Assembly: GCF_005670685.2 (NCBI RefSeq)
Contig: NZ_CP062008.1
Coordinates: forward strand, 2,170,001-2,234,000
Origin: Mycolicibacterium mucogenicum DSM 44124
GTDB lineage: Bacteria > Actinomycetota > Actinomycetes > Mycobacteriales > Mycobacteriaceae
Length of the DNA stretch: 64,000 nt
Direction: 5' to 3'
The position numbers and the translations under genes were made by a program. Of the stretch, positions 36,852-47,019 are shown one piece after another (the stretch's first letter is position 1; every line of letters starts with the position of its first letter). The notes under the pieces are model-generated. The model did not search any database. It saw nothing but the letters and a program-made list of their open reading frames with translations, and was not told where the DNA came from.

Positions 36852-38165
36852 TCAGGACGTCACGTACTCGGGGGTGATGACGGCCGCTGCCACCAGCCGG
36901 TGTGGATCGGAGACCAACGGTTTGAGCGCGGCTGCCGAGCGATCCGACCAGGCGCCGATGCCGAACAGGTAACCGACGCCGTCGATCCGCTCACTGGACG
37001 CCATCTGCTCGACGGCGCTGATGTCGCTGAGCGCCAGCAGCCGGTTGGCGGCCCAGACCCGCGCCGCCGCACTGTTGGTCGACAACCAGAGCTGGCCGCG
37101 GGGCCAGCCGCCGACGTCCGGCGGATAGAAGGGGCGCTGACCCATCACCCGGAGCACCTGGTCGAGGTCGGCGAGGACGTGCTCGTCGTCGAGGGGGACC
37201 GCGAGCGACCGGACGATGCCCATCAGCCATTCCACGGGAGTGCTGACGACGGTGCCCGCGGCCTTGGTGAATTCGGGATCGAGCACGACGGCCTTGGTGA
37301 GCGCCTTGAGATCTCGGTTGGGGCCGTAGGCGGCGACCAGGCGGGTCACAGTGTCGGGGGAGGCCGGCTGGTCCGAAGCCAGCAGGCGCCAGAGGGTTCC
37401 GGCGACGAACGCGGCGGAGGCGGGCTGGCGCAGGACGATGTTGCAGAAGTCGGTGTCGGTGAGGTTGCCGGTGACCCCGAGCACGGTCTTGACGGACTCG
37501 TCGTGATGCTCGGCGTAGATGACGGTGCTGCCGTCGGGCTTCAGGTGCCGCCCGGTGAGGGTCTTGGCGCCCTCTTTGACGTCGATCTCGGTGTAGCCGT
37601 TGGCATGTCCCATGGTGAAGAGCTCCATGAACTCGCGGGACAGGTTCTCGTTGGGCGCCGCGGCGGTGTTCACGTCACCGTCGAGCCAGTGCAGCATCGC
37701 ACCGTCGGTGAGCATGGCCCACGCGAGGCTGCCGAAGTCACCGAGCTTGAGGGTGCGCAGCTTCTCGTTCTGCTCGCCCATCAACTGGGCCGCGTTGACC
37801 TTCTCTGCCGAGGTGGCAAAGTGGTTGTGCCACAACAGCGTCAGCTTCTCGTGGATGGGCTGCTGCACGGCGGCCATGCGGCGCAACCACCAGCCCGACA
37901 GTTCCTGCATGCGCGCCACGAGTTCCTGGCCGAATGCGGCGATCTCGGTGGCCGAGGCACCCGACGGCGGGTACTGCGGGATGGGGGATTTCGGCATCGG
38001 GGTCGCGATGGCACCCGGGTCGGCGTTCGGATCGAGGCTCAGCGCCCAATCGAGATACCCCGACCAGTCCTGCTTGACGACAGCGTCCACCTGGGCTCCG
38101 GTGGTTCCGAAGCCCGTGCGGCGCAGCATCCGTGCGGTTGCCAGCCACTGTGGTGGCTGCGACAC
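36852..38165 (-). CDS. DUF1800 protein
   Basis: 437 residues. The signature runs ARMLRRTGFGTTGAQVDAVV, WWLRRMAAVQQPIHEKLTLLWHNHFATSAEKV and NENLSREFMELFTMG, followed by LTGRHL and FLA-type helices, all hallmarks of DUF1800. No obvious signal peptide: it may travel with the Tat-exported DUF1501 partner (inference). GTG start at 38165 with an AGTAGG-like ribosome site. The pair lies between the tRNA genes and the IclR-leuCD unit and is absent from this spot in M. tuberculosis as I recall it. Confidence 0.86.
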   Translation of the reverse strand: MSQPPQWLATARMLRRTGFGTTGAQVDAVVKQDWSGYLDWALSLDPNADPGAIATPMPKSPIPQYPPSGASATEIAAFGQELVARMQELSGWWLRRMAAVQQPIHEKLTLLWHNHFATSAEKVNAAQLMGEQNEKLRTLKLGDFGSLAWAMLTDGAMLHWLDGDVNTAAAPNENLSREFMELFTMGHANGYTEIDVKEGAKTLTGRHLKPDGSTVIYAEHHDESVKTVLGVTGNLTDTDFCNIVLRQPASAAFVAGTLWRLLASDQPASPDTVTRLVAAYGPNRDLKALTKAVVLDPEFTKAAGTVVSTPVEWLMGIVRSLAVPLDDEHVLADLDQVLRVMGQRPFYPPDVGGWPRGQLWLSTNSAAARVWAANRLLALSDISAVEQMASSERIDGVGYLFGIGAWSDRSAAALKPLVSDPHRLVAAAVITPEYVTS

Positions 38166-38288
38166 GATGAAACCTACTTTCCTACGGCGGTACTCCCCGC
38201 CGGCGCTGCCGGGGCCTCTTAGGAACTTAGGTGATCAGCGCCGCCGTCGTCACCGGATGTGGCGGATTCAAAGGTTTGCTGATTGGTG

Positions 38289-38990
38289 TCACAGACGACG
38301 GGTGAGCGCTTCGGCCGCGGCCAGCAGATCGCTCGCCCAGCGCACGCCGGGGCGGCGGCCCATCCGGTCGATCGGCCCCGACACCGACACCGCCGCGATC
38401 ACCGCACCGCGGTTGTCCCGCACCGGTGCCGAGACGCTGGCCACGCCGGGCTCGCGCTCGGCGGCGCTCTGTGCCCAACCGCGCCGGCGGACCTCCGCCA
38501 GTACCCGGTCGGTGAACTTCGCCGTCGGCAGCACCGCCTGCTGCGTCGCGGGATCGCTGTACGCCAGCAGGACTTTGGCACCGGAGCCGGCGGTCATGGG
38601 CAGGCGGCTGCCGACCGGCACGGTGTCGCGCAGGCCCGACGGTGGTTCGAGGGCCATGACGCACACCCGGGCCATGCCTTCCCGGCGGTAGAGCTGCACG
38701 CTCTCGCCGGTGATCTCGCGCAGCCGGGGGAGCACCGCGCCCGCTGCGCTCAGCAGCGGATCGTTGACCTGCCCGGCCAATTCGGTCAGTGCCGGGCCGA
38801 GCCGCCACCGTCCCTCGTTGTCGCGGGCCAGAAGTCGGTGGACCTCGAGGCCTGCTGCCAGTCGGTGGGCGGTCGCCCGGGGCAGCCCGGTGCGGGTGCA
38901 CAGTTCGGCAAGTCCACACGGTGACTCGGCCACTGAATGCAGCACACCCACCGCTTTGTCGAGGACGCCGATGCCGCTATCCTGTCTCAC
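38289..38990 (-). CDS. IclR-family regulator of leucine biosynthesis (LtbR/NdgR type)
   Basis: 233 residues. Winged helix-turn-helix (about 5-65: GVLDKAVGVLHSVAESPCGLAELCTRTGLPRATAHRLAAGLE) and an IclR effector domain (GSRLPMTAGSGAKVLLAY, REPGVASVSAPVRDNRGAVIAAVSVSGP). Divergent placement next to leuCD is conserved in actinobacteria; C. glutamicum LtbR and Streptomyces NdgR repress leuCD and related genes. GTG 38990 is fixed by TAGTAT (39002-38997) 6 nt upstream, which is flanked by operator-like repeats, so autoregulation is likely. Confidence 0.9.
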   Translation of the reverse strand: MRQDSGIGVLDKAVGVLHSVAESPCGLAELCTRTGLPRATAHRLAAGLEVHRLLARDNEGRWRLGPALTELAGQVNDPLLSAAGAVLPRLREITGESVQLYRREGMARVCVMALEPPSGLRDTVPVGSRLPMTAGSGAKVLLAYSDPATQQAVLPTAKFTDRVLAEVRRRGWAQSAAEREPGVASVSAPVRDNRGAVIAAVSVSGPIDRMGRRPGVRWASDLLAAAEALTRRL

Positions 38991-39020
38991 AGGGAGATAC
39001 TAACGTCTCGCATTGTGAGA
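38985..39020. promoter_or_regulatory. Operator region between IclR gene and leuC
   Basis: Two TCTC...GAGA inverted repeats: TCTCACAGGGAGA (38985-38997), over the IclR start codon and -10, and TCTCGCATTGTGAGA (39006-39020), upstream of its -10 (39002-38997) and 45 bp before leuC. Spacing about 22 bp. The probable ligand is the IclR-type regulator itself. Confidence 0.5.
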
Positions 39021-39065
39021 TGGTAGGTCAGCCCTCCCGGGTATCGCGGAAGGAACTGCACAGTC

Positions 39066-40490
39066 ATGACGAACAAGCCACGCACCATGGCGGAGAAGGT
39101 CTGGGCGGACCATGTGGTGGTCGAGGGTGCCGGTGAAGGCGCCGCCCGCGAACCCGATCTCATCTACATAGATCTTCATCTGGTGCACGAGGTCACCAGC
39201 CCGCAGGCATTCGACGGCCTGCGCCTGGCCGGTCGTCCCGTGCATCGCCCGGACCTCACCATCGCGACCGAGGACCACAACGTCCCCACGATCGACATCG
39301 ACAAGCCGATCGCGGATCCCGTGTCCCGCACTCAGGTTGAGACGCTGCGGCGCAACTGTGCGGAATTCGGCATCCGCCTGCACCCGATGGGTGACGCGCA
39401 GCAGGGCATCGTGCACATCATCGGACCGCAGCTGGGTCTGACCCAGCCCGGTATGACGGTGGTGTGTGGTGACAGCCACACCTCGACGCACGGCGCCTTC
39501 GGCGCGATCGCGATGGGCATCGGCACGTCCGAGGTCGAGCATGTGCTGGCGACCCAGACGTTGCCGCTCAAGCCGTTCAAGACCATGGCGGTCAATGTCG
39601 ACGGCGAACTGCCGCCGGGTGTCAGTGCCAAGGACATCATTCTCGCGGTGATCGCCAAGATCGGTACGGGCGGCGGCCAGGGTCACGTCATCGAATACCG
39701 CGGCAGTGCCATCGAATCGCTGTCGATGGAAGGCCGCATGACGATCTGCAACATGAGCATCGAAGCGGGTGCCCGCGCCGGCATGGTGGCGCCCGACGAG
39801 ACGACGTTCGAGTTCCTCAAGGGCCGTCCGCATGCGCCGCAGGGGGCGGATTGGGACGCGGCCGTGGCGGCCTGGACGGCGTTACGTACTGACGAGGGTG
39901 CCGAATTCGACACCGAGGTGCACATCGACGCGGCCACCCTGAGCCCGTTCGTCACCTGGGGTACCAACCCCGGGCAGGGTGTGCCGCTGTCCGCGAATGT
40001 CCCTGACCCAGAACAAATGTTCGATGAAGGCGACCGGCTGGCCGCCGAAAAGGCGTTGGCCTACATGGACCTTCGGGCCAATACGCCCATGCGGGACATC
40101 GCGGTGGACACCGTGTTCGTCGGTTCCTGCACCAACGGCCGGATCGAAGATCTGCGGGTGGTGGCCGATGTGCTGCGTGGCCGCAAGATCGCCGACGGCG
40201 TGCGGATGCTCGTGGTGCCCGGGTCGATGGCGGTGCGTGCACAGGCCGAATCCGAGGGTCTGGGAGAGGTTTTCACCGCCGCCGGCGCCGAGTGGCGGCA
40301 GGCCGGCTGCTCGATGTGTCTGGGCATGAACCCCGATCAGCTGGCTCCGGGCGAGCGCAGCGCCTCGACATCCAACCGGAATTTCGAAGGCCGCCAAGGC
40401 AAGGGCGGCCGCACCCACCTGGTGTCTCCCGCCGTCGCCGCCGCCACCGCGGTGCGCGGAACCCTGTCCTCACCCGCTGATCTGAGCTAG
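39066..40490 (+). CDS. leuC: 3-isopropylmalate dehydratase large subunit
   Basis: 474 residues, aconitase family. Isomerises 2-isopropylmalate to 3-isopropylmalate with LeuD. The [4Fe-4S] ligands are the Cys of [12 protein letters not shown] and the pair in [14 protein letters not shown]. The substrate motif [31 protein letters not shown] is intact. ATG 39066 after GGAAGGA. leuD starts 12 nt after its stop. Expression is expected to be repressed by the divergent IclR regulator when leucine is plentiful. Confidence 0.97.
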   Translation: MTNKPRTMAEKVWADHVVVEGAGEGAAREPDLIYIDLHLVHEVTSPQAFDGLRLAGRPVHRPDLTIATEDHNVPTIDIDKPIADPVSRTQVETLRRNCAEFGIRLHPMGDAQQGIVHIIGPQLGLTQPGMTVVCGDSHTSTHGAFGAIAMGIGTSEVEHVLATQTLPLKPFKTMAVNVDGELPPGVSAKDIILAVIAKIGTGGGQGHVIEYRGSAIESLSMEGRMTICNMSIEAGARAGMVAPDETTFEFLKGRPHAPQGADWDAAVAAWTALRTDEGAEFDTEVHIDAATLSPFVTWGTNPGQGVPLSANVPDPEQMFDEGDRLAAEKALAYMDLRANTPMRDIAVDTVFVGSCTNGRIEDLRVVADVLRGRKIADGVRMLVVPGSMAVRAQAESEGLGEVFTAAGAEWRQAGCSMCLGMNPDQLAPGERSASTSNRNFEGRQGKGGRTHLVSPAVAAATAVRGTLSSPADLS

Positions 40491-40502
40491 GAGCGCACTG
40501 TA

Positions 40503-41096
40503 ATGGAGGCTTTCCACACCCACACCGGAATCGGCGTTCCGCTGCGCCGGTCCAATGTCGACACCGACCAGATCATCCCCGCGGTGTACCTGAAGCGGGT
40601 CACCCGAACGGGTTTCGAGGACGGGCTGTTCGCCGGCTGGCGCACCGATCCGTCGTTCATCCTCAACCTCCCGCCGTTCGACCGCGGCTCGGTTCTGGTC
40701 GCCGGACCCGATTTCGGCACCGGCTCGTCGCGCGAACACGCGGTGTGGGCATTGATGGATTACGGATTCCGGGTCGTCATCTCGTCGCGCTTCGCAGATA
40801 TTTTTCGGGGAAATTCTGGCAAGGCCGGATTGCTCGCCGCGGAGGTCGCACAGGACGATGTCGAACTGCTCTGGAAGCTCATCGAGCAGAATCCGGGGCT
40901 GGAAATCACTGTGAATCTTCAAGATCGGAATTTGACCGCGGGAACGGTCGTGCTGCCCTTCAAGATTGACGATTACACCGCGTGGCGGCTGCTCGAAGGA
41001 CTTGACGATATAGGCCTTACGCTGCGGAAACGCGACGAGATCGAGGCTTTCGAGAAGCGTCGGCCGAGCTACAAACCGCGCACTCTGCCGGCCTGA
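40503..41096 (+). CDS. leuD: 3-isopropylmalate dehydratase small subunit
   Basis: 197 residues, swivel domain of the isopropylmalate isomerase. Typical [31 protein letters not shown], and the phosphate/active-site loop [20 protein letters not shown] after AGGAGCGCACTGTA. A stretch from about 40790 to 40980 is less GC-rich (TTTTTCGGGGAAATTC) than its surroundings but the frame is intact. Hairpin terminator after the stop. Confidence 0.97.
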   Translation: MEAFHTHTGIGVPLRRSNVDTDQIIPAVYLKRVTRTGFEDGLFAGWRTDPSFILNLPPFDRGSVLVAGPDFGTGSSREHAVWALMDYGFRVVISSRFADIFRGNSGKAGLLAAEVAQDDVELLWKLIEQNPGLEITVNLQDRNLTAGTVVLPFKIDDYTAWRLLEGLDDIGLTLRKRDEIEAFEKRRPSYKPRTLPA

Positions 41097-41103
41097 CCAA
41101 GGG

Positions 41104-41144
41104 GCTCCGCAGGTCCCGTCAGAGGGCCTGCGGAGCAATTTCGG
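41104..41144 (+). terminator. leuCD terminator
   Basis: GCTCCGCAGG (41104-41113) with CCTGCGGAGC (41127-41136), loop 13 nt, followed by AATTTCGG. Confidence 0.7.
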
Positions 41145-41268
41145 CACTCGGGCGCAGCTCGAATCCCTGCCCCCGCAACCACGTTTCGAAACCTCTCAAC
41201 CACCTCCCAAGTGGGCCAACCGGATTGCCGAATTTCGTCATAGCTATGCCCGAAACCGGGCGTGGCTC

Positions 41269-41298
41269 TTGGAAATCGGCGGGTACTGGGTTTACCGT
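41269..41298 (+). promoter_or_regulatory. hupB promoter
   Basis: TTGGAA (41269-41274), 18-nt spacer, TACCGT (41293-41298); the ATG at 41345 follows a CGGAGG ribosome site. Unlike many genes here, hupB has a normal 5' leader of about 40 nt. Confidence 0.5.
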
Positions 41299-41344
41299 GT
41301 GCATTAGTCGGTCCAGCCAGGGCCACTGAAATCGGAGGTTTTGG

Positions 41345-42001
41345 ATGAACAAAGCAGAACTCATCGATGCCCTGACAGAAAAGTTGGGCACCGATCGTCG
41401 TCAGGCCACCGCGGCCGTCGAGCACATCGTGGACACCATCGTCCGCGCCGTGCACAAGGGTGAGAGCGTCACCATCACCGGCTTCGGCGTCTTCGAGCAG
41501 CGTCGCCGCGCCGCCCGCGTCGCGCGCAACCCGCGCACCGGTGAGACCGTCAAGGTGAAGCCGACGTCGGTTCCGGCTTTCCGCCCGGGCGCTCAGTTCA
41601 AGGCCGTTGTCGCTGGCCAGCAGCGTCTTTCGGCTGATGGCCCCGCCGTGAAGCGCGGCGCCACCGCAGCTCCGGCCAAGCGCGGCGCTGCCAAGAAGGC
41701 CGCCCCGGCCAAGAAGGCTGCTCCCGCCAAGAAGGCTGCCGCCACCAAGGCTCCGGCCAAGAAGGCCGCTCCCGCCAAGAAGGCCGCTCCGGCGAAGAAG
41801 GCTGCGGCTCCGGCCAAGAAGGCCGCTCCCGCCAAGAAGGCTGCACCGGCGAAGAAGGCTGCGGCTCCGGCCAAGAAGGCCGCTCCCGCCAAGAAGGCTG
41901 CACCGGCGAAGAAGGCTGCGGCTCCGGCCAAGAAGGCCGCTCCCGCCAAGAAGGCCGCTCCGGCTAAGAAGGCTGCTCCCGCCAAGAAGGGCCGCCGCTA
42001 A
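41345..42001 (+). CDS. hupB: HU-type nucleoid protein with Lys/Ala-rich tail
   Basis: 218 residues. Residues 1-90 are a histone-like HU domain ([61 protein letters not shown]). Residues about 100-218 are a PAKKA-type repeat tail like that of eukaryotic linker histones. HupB compacts the chromosome, is essential or near-essential in mycobacteria and can be acetylated and phosphorylated on the tail. The tail DNA is a 57-bp tandem repeat. Strong GGAGG site. Monocistronic, with its own promoter and terminator. Confidence 0.97.
   Translation: MNKAELIDALTEKLGTDRRQATAAVEHIVDTIVRAVHKGESVTITGFGVFEQRRRAARVARNPRTGETVKVKPTSVPAFRPGAQFKAVVAGQQRLSADGPAVKRGATAAPAKRGAAKKAAPAKKAAPAKKAAATKAPAKKAAPAKKAAPAKKAAAPAKKAAPAKKAAPAKKAAAPAKKAAPAKKAAPAKKAAAPAKKAAPAKKAAPAKKAAPAKKGRR
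41753..41980 (+). repeat. 57-bp tandem repeat in the hupB tail
   Basis: Units start at 41753, 41810, 41867 and 41924, each coding 19 residues (three PAKKA-like blocks plus an extra Ala). Units 2 and 3 are identical, unit 1 differs at a few third positions, unit 4 is incomplete. In-frame length variation is expected. Confidence 0.85.
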
Positions 42002-42025
42002 GCCCTATCCGATAGGTCCGACTCG

Positions 42026-42064
42026 GACACGCCGTGGATCAACCGATCCACGGCGTGTCTGTGT
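42026..42064 (+). terminator. hupB terminator
   Basis: GACACGCCGTGGATC (42026-42040), loop AACC, GATCCACGGCGTGTC (42045-42059): 15 perfect pairs, then TGTGTGT. It lies just before the convergent mutT1 stop. Confidence 0.85.
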
Positions 42065-42072
42065 GTGGAGCG

Positions 42073-43002
42073 CTAGCTTTTGGTCGGCAAGGGGCTGCCG
42101 ATGTGATCGGCGGCGACGAGCGTGTCACCGTGCAGTGACATCACCCACATGCTGCCCTTGCGATTACGCGATTTGTCGGGCCGGATACCGCTGCGCTCGC
42201 ACCACCACGAAATCAGGTCCGGGATCACCTTTCCCTGCGTGCAGACAACGGGGACCGTTTCGCTGTCGCTTCTCGCGGCGATCTTCAGCACCCGCTTCCG
42301 CGCAGCGTCGGGGTCGGCCGCGAAGGCCTCTTCCGTGAGCGTCGGCTCGTCCCGGATCCGGACACCGAGTTCCTGCGCCAGCGGCTCGACGGTCTGATGG
42401 CACCGGGTCCGCGACGCCGCGTGGACGTCGCTGGCACCGAAAGCGAGCAGTTGGCCGACAAGCGATTCCGCCTGTGCCCGGCCCTTCTTGTCGAGAGGCC
42501 GCAGCCGGTCGTCACCCTTGTACCGGGCCTTGCGGCCCGCGGTGGCGTGCCGGACGATCAGCACGGTGCGGGTATCGGCGGGTCGACGGGTGAAGCGCCG
42601 CAGAACTTTTCGGTCATGCGGGTACTGCAGCCGGAGCATCGCCTCGGCCACCGGCAGCCAGTCGAGCTTGTCCACCTCGGAGTTGGGACTGAAGTCGCCG
42701 TCGGTCGTGCGCGCCGCCCAGTAGCGGACCTTCTTGGTGCCGTACTCCAGCGGGTAGCTGACGGAGGCCAGCCGGCGGCCCAGGACCGACGCGTACCCGG
42801 TCTCTTCCAGGATTTCCCGCACGGCGGTAACCGGTTCGGTCTCACCGGGATCCACCTTGCCCTTGGGCAGCGACCAGTCGTCGTAGCGCGGTCGGTGGAC
42901 GACGGCGATCAGCGGCTCTCCGGACTCGCCGGGGCGCCACAACACCGCCCCGGCCGCCAGCACCGGCGTCACGCGGTTGTCGTGCGCCGTCTTGTTCGGC
43001 AC
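42073..43002 (-). CDS. mutT1: MutT1-type nudix hydrolase with histidine phosphatase domain
   Basis: 309 residues, two domains. Residues about 10-140 are Nudix with the complete box [23 protein letters not shown]. Residues about 145-305 are a histidine-phosphatase domain ([13 protein letters not shown], with the second catalytic His region near VVCTQGKVI degenerate). Mycobacterial MutT1 removes 8-oxo-dGTP and 8-oxo-GTP and also hydrolyses diadenosine polyphosphates. GTG start with CAGGAG. Same strand as ppk1, 63 bp downstream of it, so possibly co-transcribed: both act on polyphosphorylated compounds. Confidence 0.93.
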   Translation of the reverse strand: MPNKTAHDNRVTPVLAAGAVLWRPGESGEPLIAVVHRPRYDDWSLPKGKVDPGETEPVTAVREILEETGYASVLGRRLASVSYPLEYGTKKVRYWAARTTDGDFSPNSEVDKLDWLPVAEAMLRLQYPHDRKVLRRFTRRPADTRTVLIVRHATAGRKARYKGDDRLRPLDKKGRAQAESLVGQLLAFGASDVHAASRTRCHQTVEPLAQELGVRIRDEPTLTEEAFAADPDAARKRVLKIAARSDSETVPVVCTQGKVIPDLISWWCERSGIRPDKSRNRKGSMWVMSLHGDTLVAADHIGSPLPTKS

Positions 43003-43065
43003 CTGTGCTCCTGGATGTGGTTGTCGGGATCAGGTTTTCGCGGTGCGTCAGTTGCCATGCGACAA

Positions 43066-45243
43066 CTACGGTGTGCGGTGCCGCTCCATGATCGACACCT
43101 GGTGATCCCGTACCTTCTCGCCTTCCCGGGGCAGCGCAGTCCAGTGTCCGTCCGGACCCAGCTCCCAGCAGCGGGTCGCCGGATCCATCGCGGAATCGAA
43201 CACGCCGCTCAGCTCCTCGGTCAGTCTCGGGTCCTTCACCTGCGCCATCACCTCGACGCGACGGTCGAGATTACGATGCATCATGTCGGCACTGCCGATC
43301 CAGAATTCATTGATGGCGTTGAAGTGAATAACGCGTGAATGTTCAAGGAAGCGGCCGAGAATCGACCGCACCACGATGTTCTCGGAGAATCCCTCGGCGC
43401 CGGGACGCAGCGCGCAGATACCCCGGACCACGACCTCGACACGCACCCCGGCCTGCGACGCCCGGTACAGCGCGTCGATGACCTGCTCGTCGACCAATGC
43501 GTTCATCTTCATCCGGATGCGGCCGTCGCCGCCGGCGCGCTTGGCTTCGATCTCGCGCTCGATGCGCTCGATGATGCCGCGTCGCACGCTGTGCGGAGCG
43601 ACCAACAGGTTGCGGTACGAGACCTTGCGTGAGTAGCCCGTCAACGAGTTGAACAGGTCGGTGAGGTCGGCGCCGATCTCGGGTGCGGCCGTCAGCAGGC
43701 CCACGTCTTCGTACAGGCGTGCGGTTTTCGGGTTGTAGTTGCCGGTGCCGATGTGGCAGTACCGGCGGATCGTCGAACCTTCGCGGCGCACCACCAACGC
43801 CGTCTTGCAGTGGGTCTTGAGTCCGATGAGGCCGTACACCACGTGCACGCCCGCCTGCTCCAGCTGGCGGGCCCACTTGATGTTGGCCTGCTCGTCGAAC
43901 CTGGCCTTGATCTCCACCAGCGCCACCACCTGCTTGCCGGCCTCGGCGGCGTCGATCAGCGCGTTGACGATCGGCGAATCACCCGAGGTGCGGTACAGCG
44001 TCTGCTTGATGGCCAACACATTCGGGTCGGCGGCGGCCTGCTCGATGAAACGCTGGACCGTGGTGGAGAACGAGTCGTACGGGTGGTGCACCAGGACGTC
44101 CCCGTCGCGGAGCGTCGAGAAGATGCTCTTCGGCGTCTCGCGTTCGCCGAACGCCGGGGGAGTCGCCGGCACGAACGGCCGATCCTTCAGGTCGGGCCGG
44201 TCGACGCCGTAGATCTGCCACAGTGACGAAAGGTCCAGCAGTCCAGGAACTTCGATGACGTCGCCCGGGTGCACGTCCAGCTCGCGCAGCAACAGGTCGA
44301 GCATGTTCTCGGTCATGTCGGTGGCGACTTCGAGCCGCACCGGCGAGCCGAACCGGCGGCGCGCCAGCTCGCGTTCCAGCGCCTGCAGCAGATCCTCGTC
44401 GCGGTCCTCTTCGACTTCGAAGTCGGCGTTGCGGGTGATCCGGAAGGCGTGATGCTCGACGATGTCCAGCCCGGGGAACAGCACCGGCAGGAATGCGGCG
44501 ATGAGTTCTTCCATCGGCAGGAACCGCACCCGCGACTTCACGCCGTCGGCCGCCGTCCCCGGGTCGGGCAGTTCCACGAACCGATCCACGTTGTCCGGCA
44601 CTTTGATTCGGGCGAAATGCTGGGTGCCGTCGTCGGGATTGCGCACGGTGATGGCGAGGTTGATGCTCAGGCCACTGACGAACGGGAAGGGGTGCGCGGG
44701 GTCGACGGCCAGCGGTGTCAGCACGGGGAACACCTGATCGTGGAAATACGTGGAGAGCTTGGACTGCTCGTGCTCGTCCAGCTCGCTCCAGTTGACGATC
44801 GTGATGCCCTGCTCGGCCAGTGCCGGACGCACCACCTCACCGAACACGTTGGCGTGCCGGGTCGAGATCTGCTGGGTGCGTTCACCGATCCGGCGCAGCT
44901 GTTCGCGCGGCGACAGCCCGTCCGCCGACCGGACCGACAGGCCGGTCTCGTCGCGGCGCTTCAGCCCGGCCACCCGCACCATGTAGAACTCATCGAGATT
45001 CGAGGCGAAGATCGCCAGGAACTTGGCCTGCTCCAACAGCGGCAGCGACCGGTCGGCAGCCAGCGCCAGGACGCGGGCATTGAAGTCCAGCCAGCTCAGC
45101 TCGCGGTTGAGGTAGCGGTCATCAGGTAGTGCGCCGTCCGTCGGATCCGCGGTGGCCGCCGGCAGCGGTTCGGGGTCCGAGTCGACGGGTGTCCGGTCGG
45201 TATGGGCGGGTCGGATGTCGGCGTCGGTCACCCCGACGATCAT
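43066..45243 (-). CDS. ppk1: Polyphosphate kinase 1
   Basis: 725 residues. PPK1 reversibly transfers phosphate from ATP to inorganic polyphosphate. The N-terminal domain starts [21 protein letters not shown]. The two phospholipase-D-like histidines are His478 ([12 protein letters not shown]; equivalent of the phosphorylated E. coli His435) and His497 ([25 protein letters not shown]). The acidic/proline N-terminal extension (about 1-40) is variable in mycobacteria. Start at ATG 45243 after GATAGGGA; a downstream GTG is possible. Followed on the same strand by mutT1. Confidence 0.96.
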   Translation of the reverse strand: MIVGVTDADIRPAHTDRTPVDSDPEPLPAATADPTDGALPDDRYLNRELSWLDFNARVLALAADRSLPLLEQAKFLAIFASNLDEFYMVRVAGLKRRDETGLSVRSADGLSPREQLRRIGERTQQISTRHANVFGEVVRPALAEQGITIVNWSELDEHEQSKLSTYFHDQVFPVLTPLAVDPAHPFPFVSGLSINLAITVRNPDDGTQHFARIKVPDNVDRFVELPDPGTAADGVKSRVRFLPMEELIAAFLPVLFPGLDIVEHHAFRITRNADFEVEEDRDEDLLQALERELARRRFGSPVRLEVATDMTENMLDLLLRELDVHPGDVIEVPGLLDLSSLWQIYGVDRPDLKDRPFVPATPPAFGERETPKSIFSTLRDGDVLVHHPYDSFSTTVQRFIEQAAADPNVLAIKQTLYRTSGDSPIVNALIDAAEAGKQVVALVEIKARFDEQANIKWARQLEQAGVHVVYGLIGLKTHCKTALVVRREGSTIRRYCHIGTGNYNPKTARLYEDVGLLTAAPEIGADLTDLFNSLTGYSRKVSYRNLLVAPHSVRRGIIERIEREIEAKRAGGDGRIRMKMNALVDEQVIDALYRASQAGVRVEVVVRGICALRPGAEGFSENIVVRSILGRFLEHSRVIHFNAINEFWIGSADMMHRNLDRRVEVMAQVKDPRLTEELSGVFDSAMDPATRCWELGPDGHWTALPREGEKVRDHQVSIMERHRTP

Positions 45244-45305
45244 TCCCTATCGGCGGGACGCAAGCCACATGGTTGGTGAATGCCGATGGCGGAAACGGGG
45301 CACGG

Positions 45306-46004
<699 letters not shown>

Positions 46005-46005
46005 C

Positions 46006-46017
46006 TACTGTTGACGC
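46006..46017 (+). promoter_or_regulatory. Leaderless-type -10 of gpsA
   Basis: TACTGT (46006-46011) 6 nt before GTG 46018. Confidence 0.5.
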
Positions 46018-47016
46018 GTGGTGGAGGCAGCGGTGATGGGTGCCGGCGCGTGGGGGACGGCACTGGCGAAAGTCCTGGCGGACGCGGGCAACAATGTGAC
46101 GTTGTGGGCGCGCAGCGCCGAGGTGGCACGCGAGATCAACGAGACCCACCGGAACTCGAAATATCTCGGCGACCGGGCGCTGCCGGCGTCCATCAAGGCG
46201 ACGGCGGATCCCGCCGAGGCGCTGACGGGTGCCTGCACCGTGCTGCTGGCGGTGCCGTCCCAGACGCTGCGCACCAACCTGTCCGCCTGGACCGGATATC
46301 TGGGTGACGACACCACGCTGGTCAGCGTGGCCAAGGGCATCGAGCTCGACAACCTGTTGCGCATGAGCCAGGTCATCGTCCAGGTGACGGGTGCCGATCC
46401 GAGTCGCGTCGCAGTCCTCAGCGGCCCGAACCTGGCCAGCGAAGTGGTCGACGAGCAGCCCGCCGCCACCCTCATCGCGTGCACAGATTCCGGACGCGCG
46501 GTCGCGCTGCAGCGCGCATTCGCCACCGGCTACTTCCGCCCGTACACCAGCGCCGACGTGATCGGTGCCGAAGTGGGCGGGGCCTGCAAGAACGTCATCG
46601 CGCTGGCGTGCGGCATGGCGGCGGGCGCCGGGTTCGGCGAGAACACCGCCGCCGCGATCATCACCCGTGGGCTGGCCGAGATCATGCGATTGGGAATCGC
46701 GCTCGGCGCCAAGGGCGTAACGCTGGCCGGGCTGGCCGGCGTCGGTGATCTGGTCGCGACCTGCACCTCGCCGCAGTCCCGCAACCGCAGCTTCGGCGAA
46801 CGTCTGGCGCGCGGCGGCACCATGGAGTCGGCGACGGCCGCGGCCAGTGGCAAGGTCGCCGAGGGCGTCACGTCCTGCCAGTCGGTGCTGGCGCTCGCCG
46901 AGAGCTACGACGTCGAGATGCCGCTGACCGACGCGGTGAACCGGGTGTGCCACAAGGGTTTGTCGGTGGACCAGGCGTTCGCGTTGTTGCTCGGCCGCAG
47001 CACCAAGCCGGAGTGA
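46018..47016 (+). CDS. gpsA: NAD(P)-dependent glycerol-3-phosphate dehydrogenase
   Basis: 332 residues. Makes sn-glycerol 3-phosphate from dihydroxyacetone phosphate for phospholipid synthesis. N-terminal [28 protein letters not shown] dinucleotide motif; the catalytic lysine region is [17 protein letters not shown]; the C-terminal signature is [25 protein letters not shown]. Leaderless GTG start. The next gene starts 3 nt after its stop, so they are co-transcribed. Confidence 0.96.
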   Translation: MVEAAVMGAGAWGTALAKVLADAGNNVTLWARSAEVAREINETHRNSKYLGDRALPASIKATADPAEALTGACTVLLAVPSQTLRTNLSAWTGYLGDDTTLVSVAKGIELDNLLRMSQVIVQVTGADPSRVAVLSGPNLASEVVDEQPAATLIACTDSGRAVALQRAFATGYFRPYTSADVIGAEVGGACKNVIALACGMAAGAGFGENTAAAIITRGLAEIMRLGIALGAKGVTLAGLAGVGDLVATCTSPQSRNRSFGERLARGGTMESATAAASGKVAEGVTSCQSVLALAESYDVEMPLTDAVNRVCHKGLSVDQAFALLLGRSTKPE

Positions 47017-47019
47017 GTC

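Noticed and set aside
41753..41980. CRISPR-like array
   Set aside because: Units are contiguous, without spacers, and in frame within hupB. No other CRISPR-like pattern was seen in the window.
41593..41985. Antisense repeat protein ([14 protein letters not shown] type) opposite hupB
   Set aside because: Mirror image of the PAKKA-coding minisatellite; no start signals.
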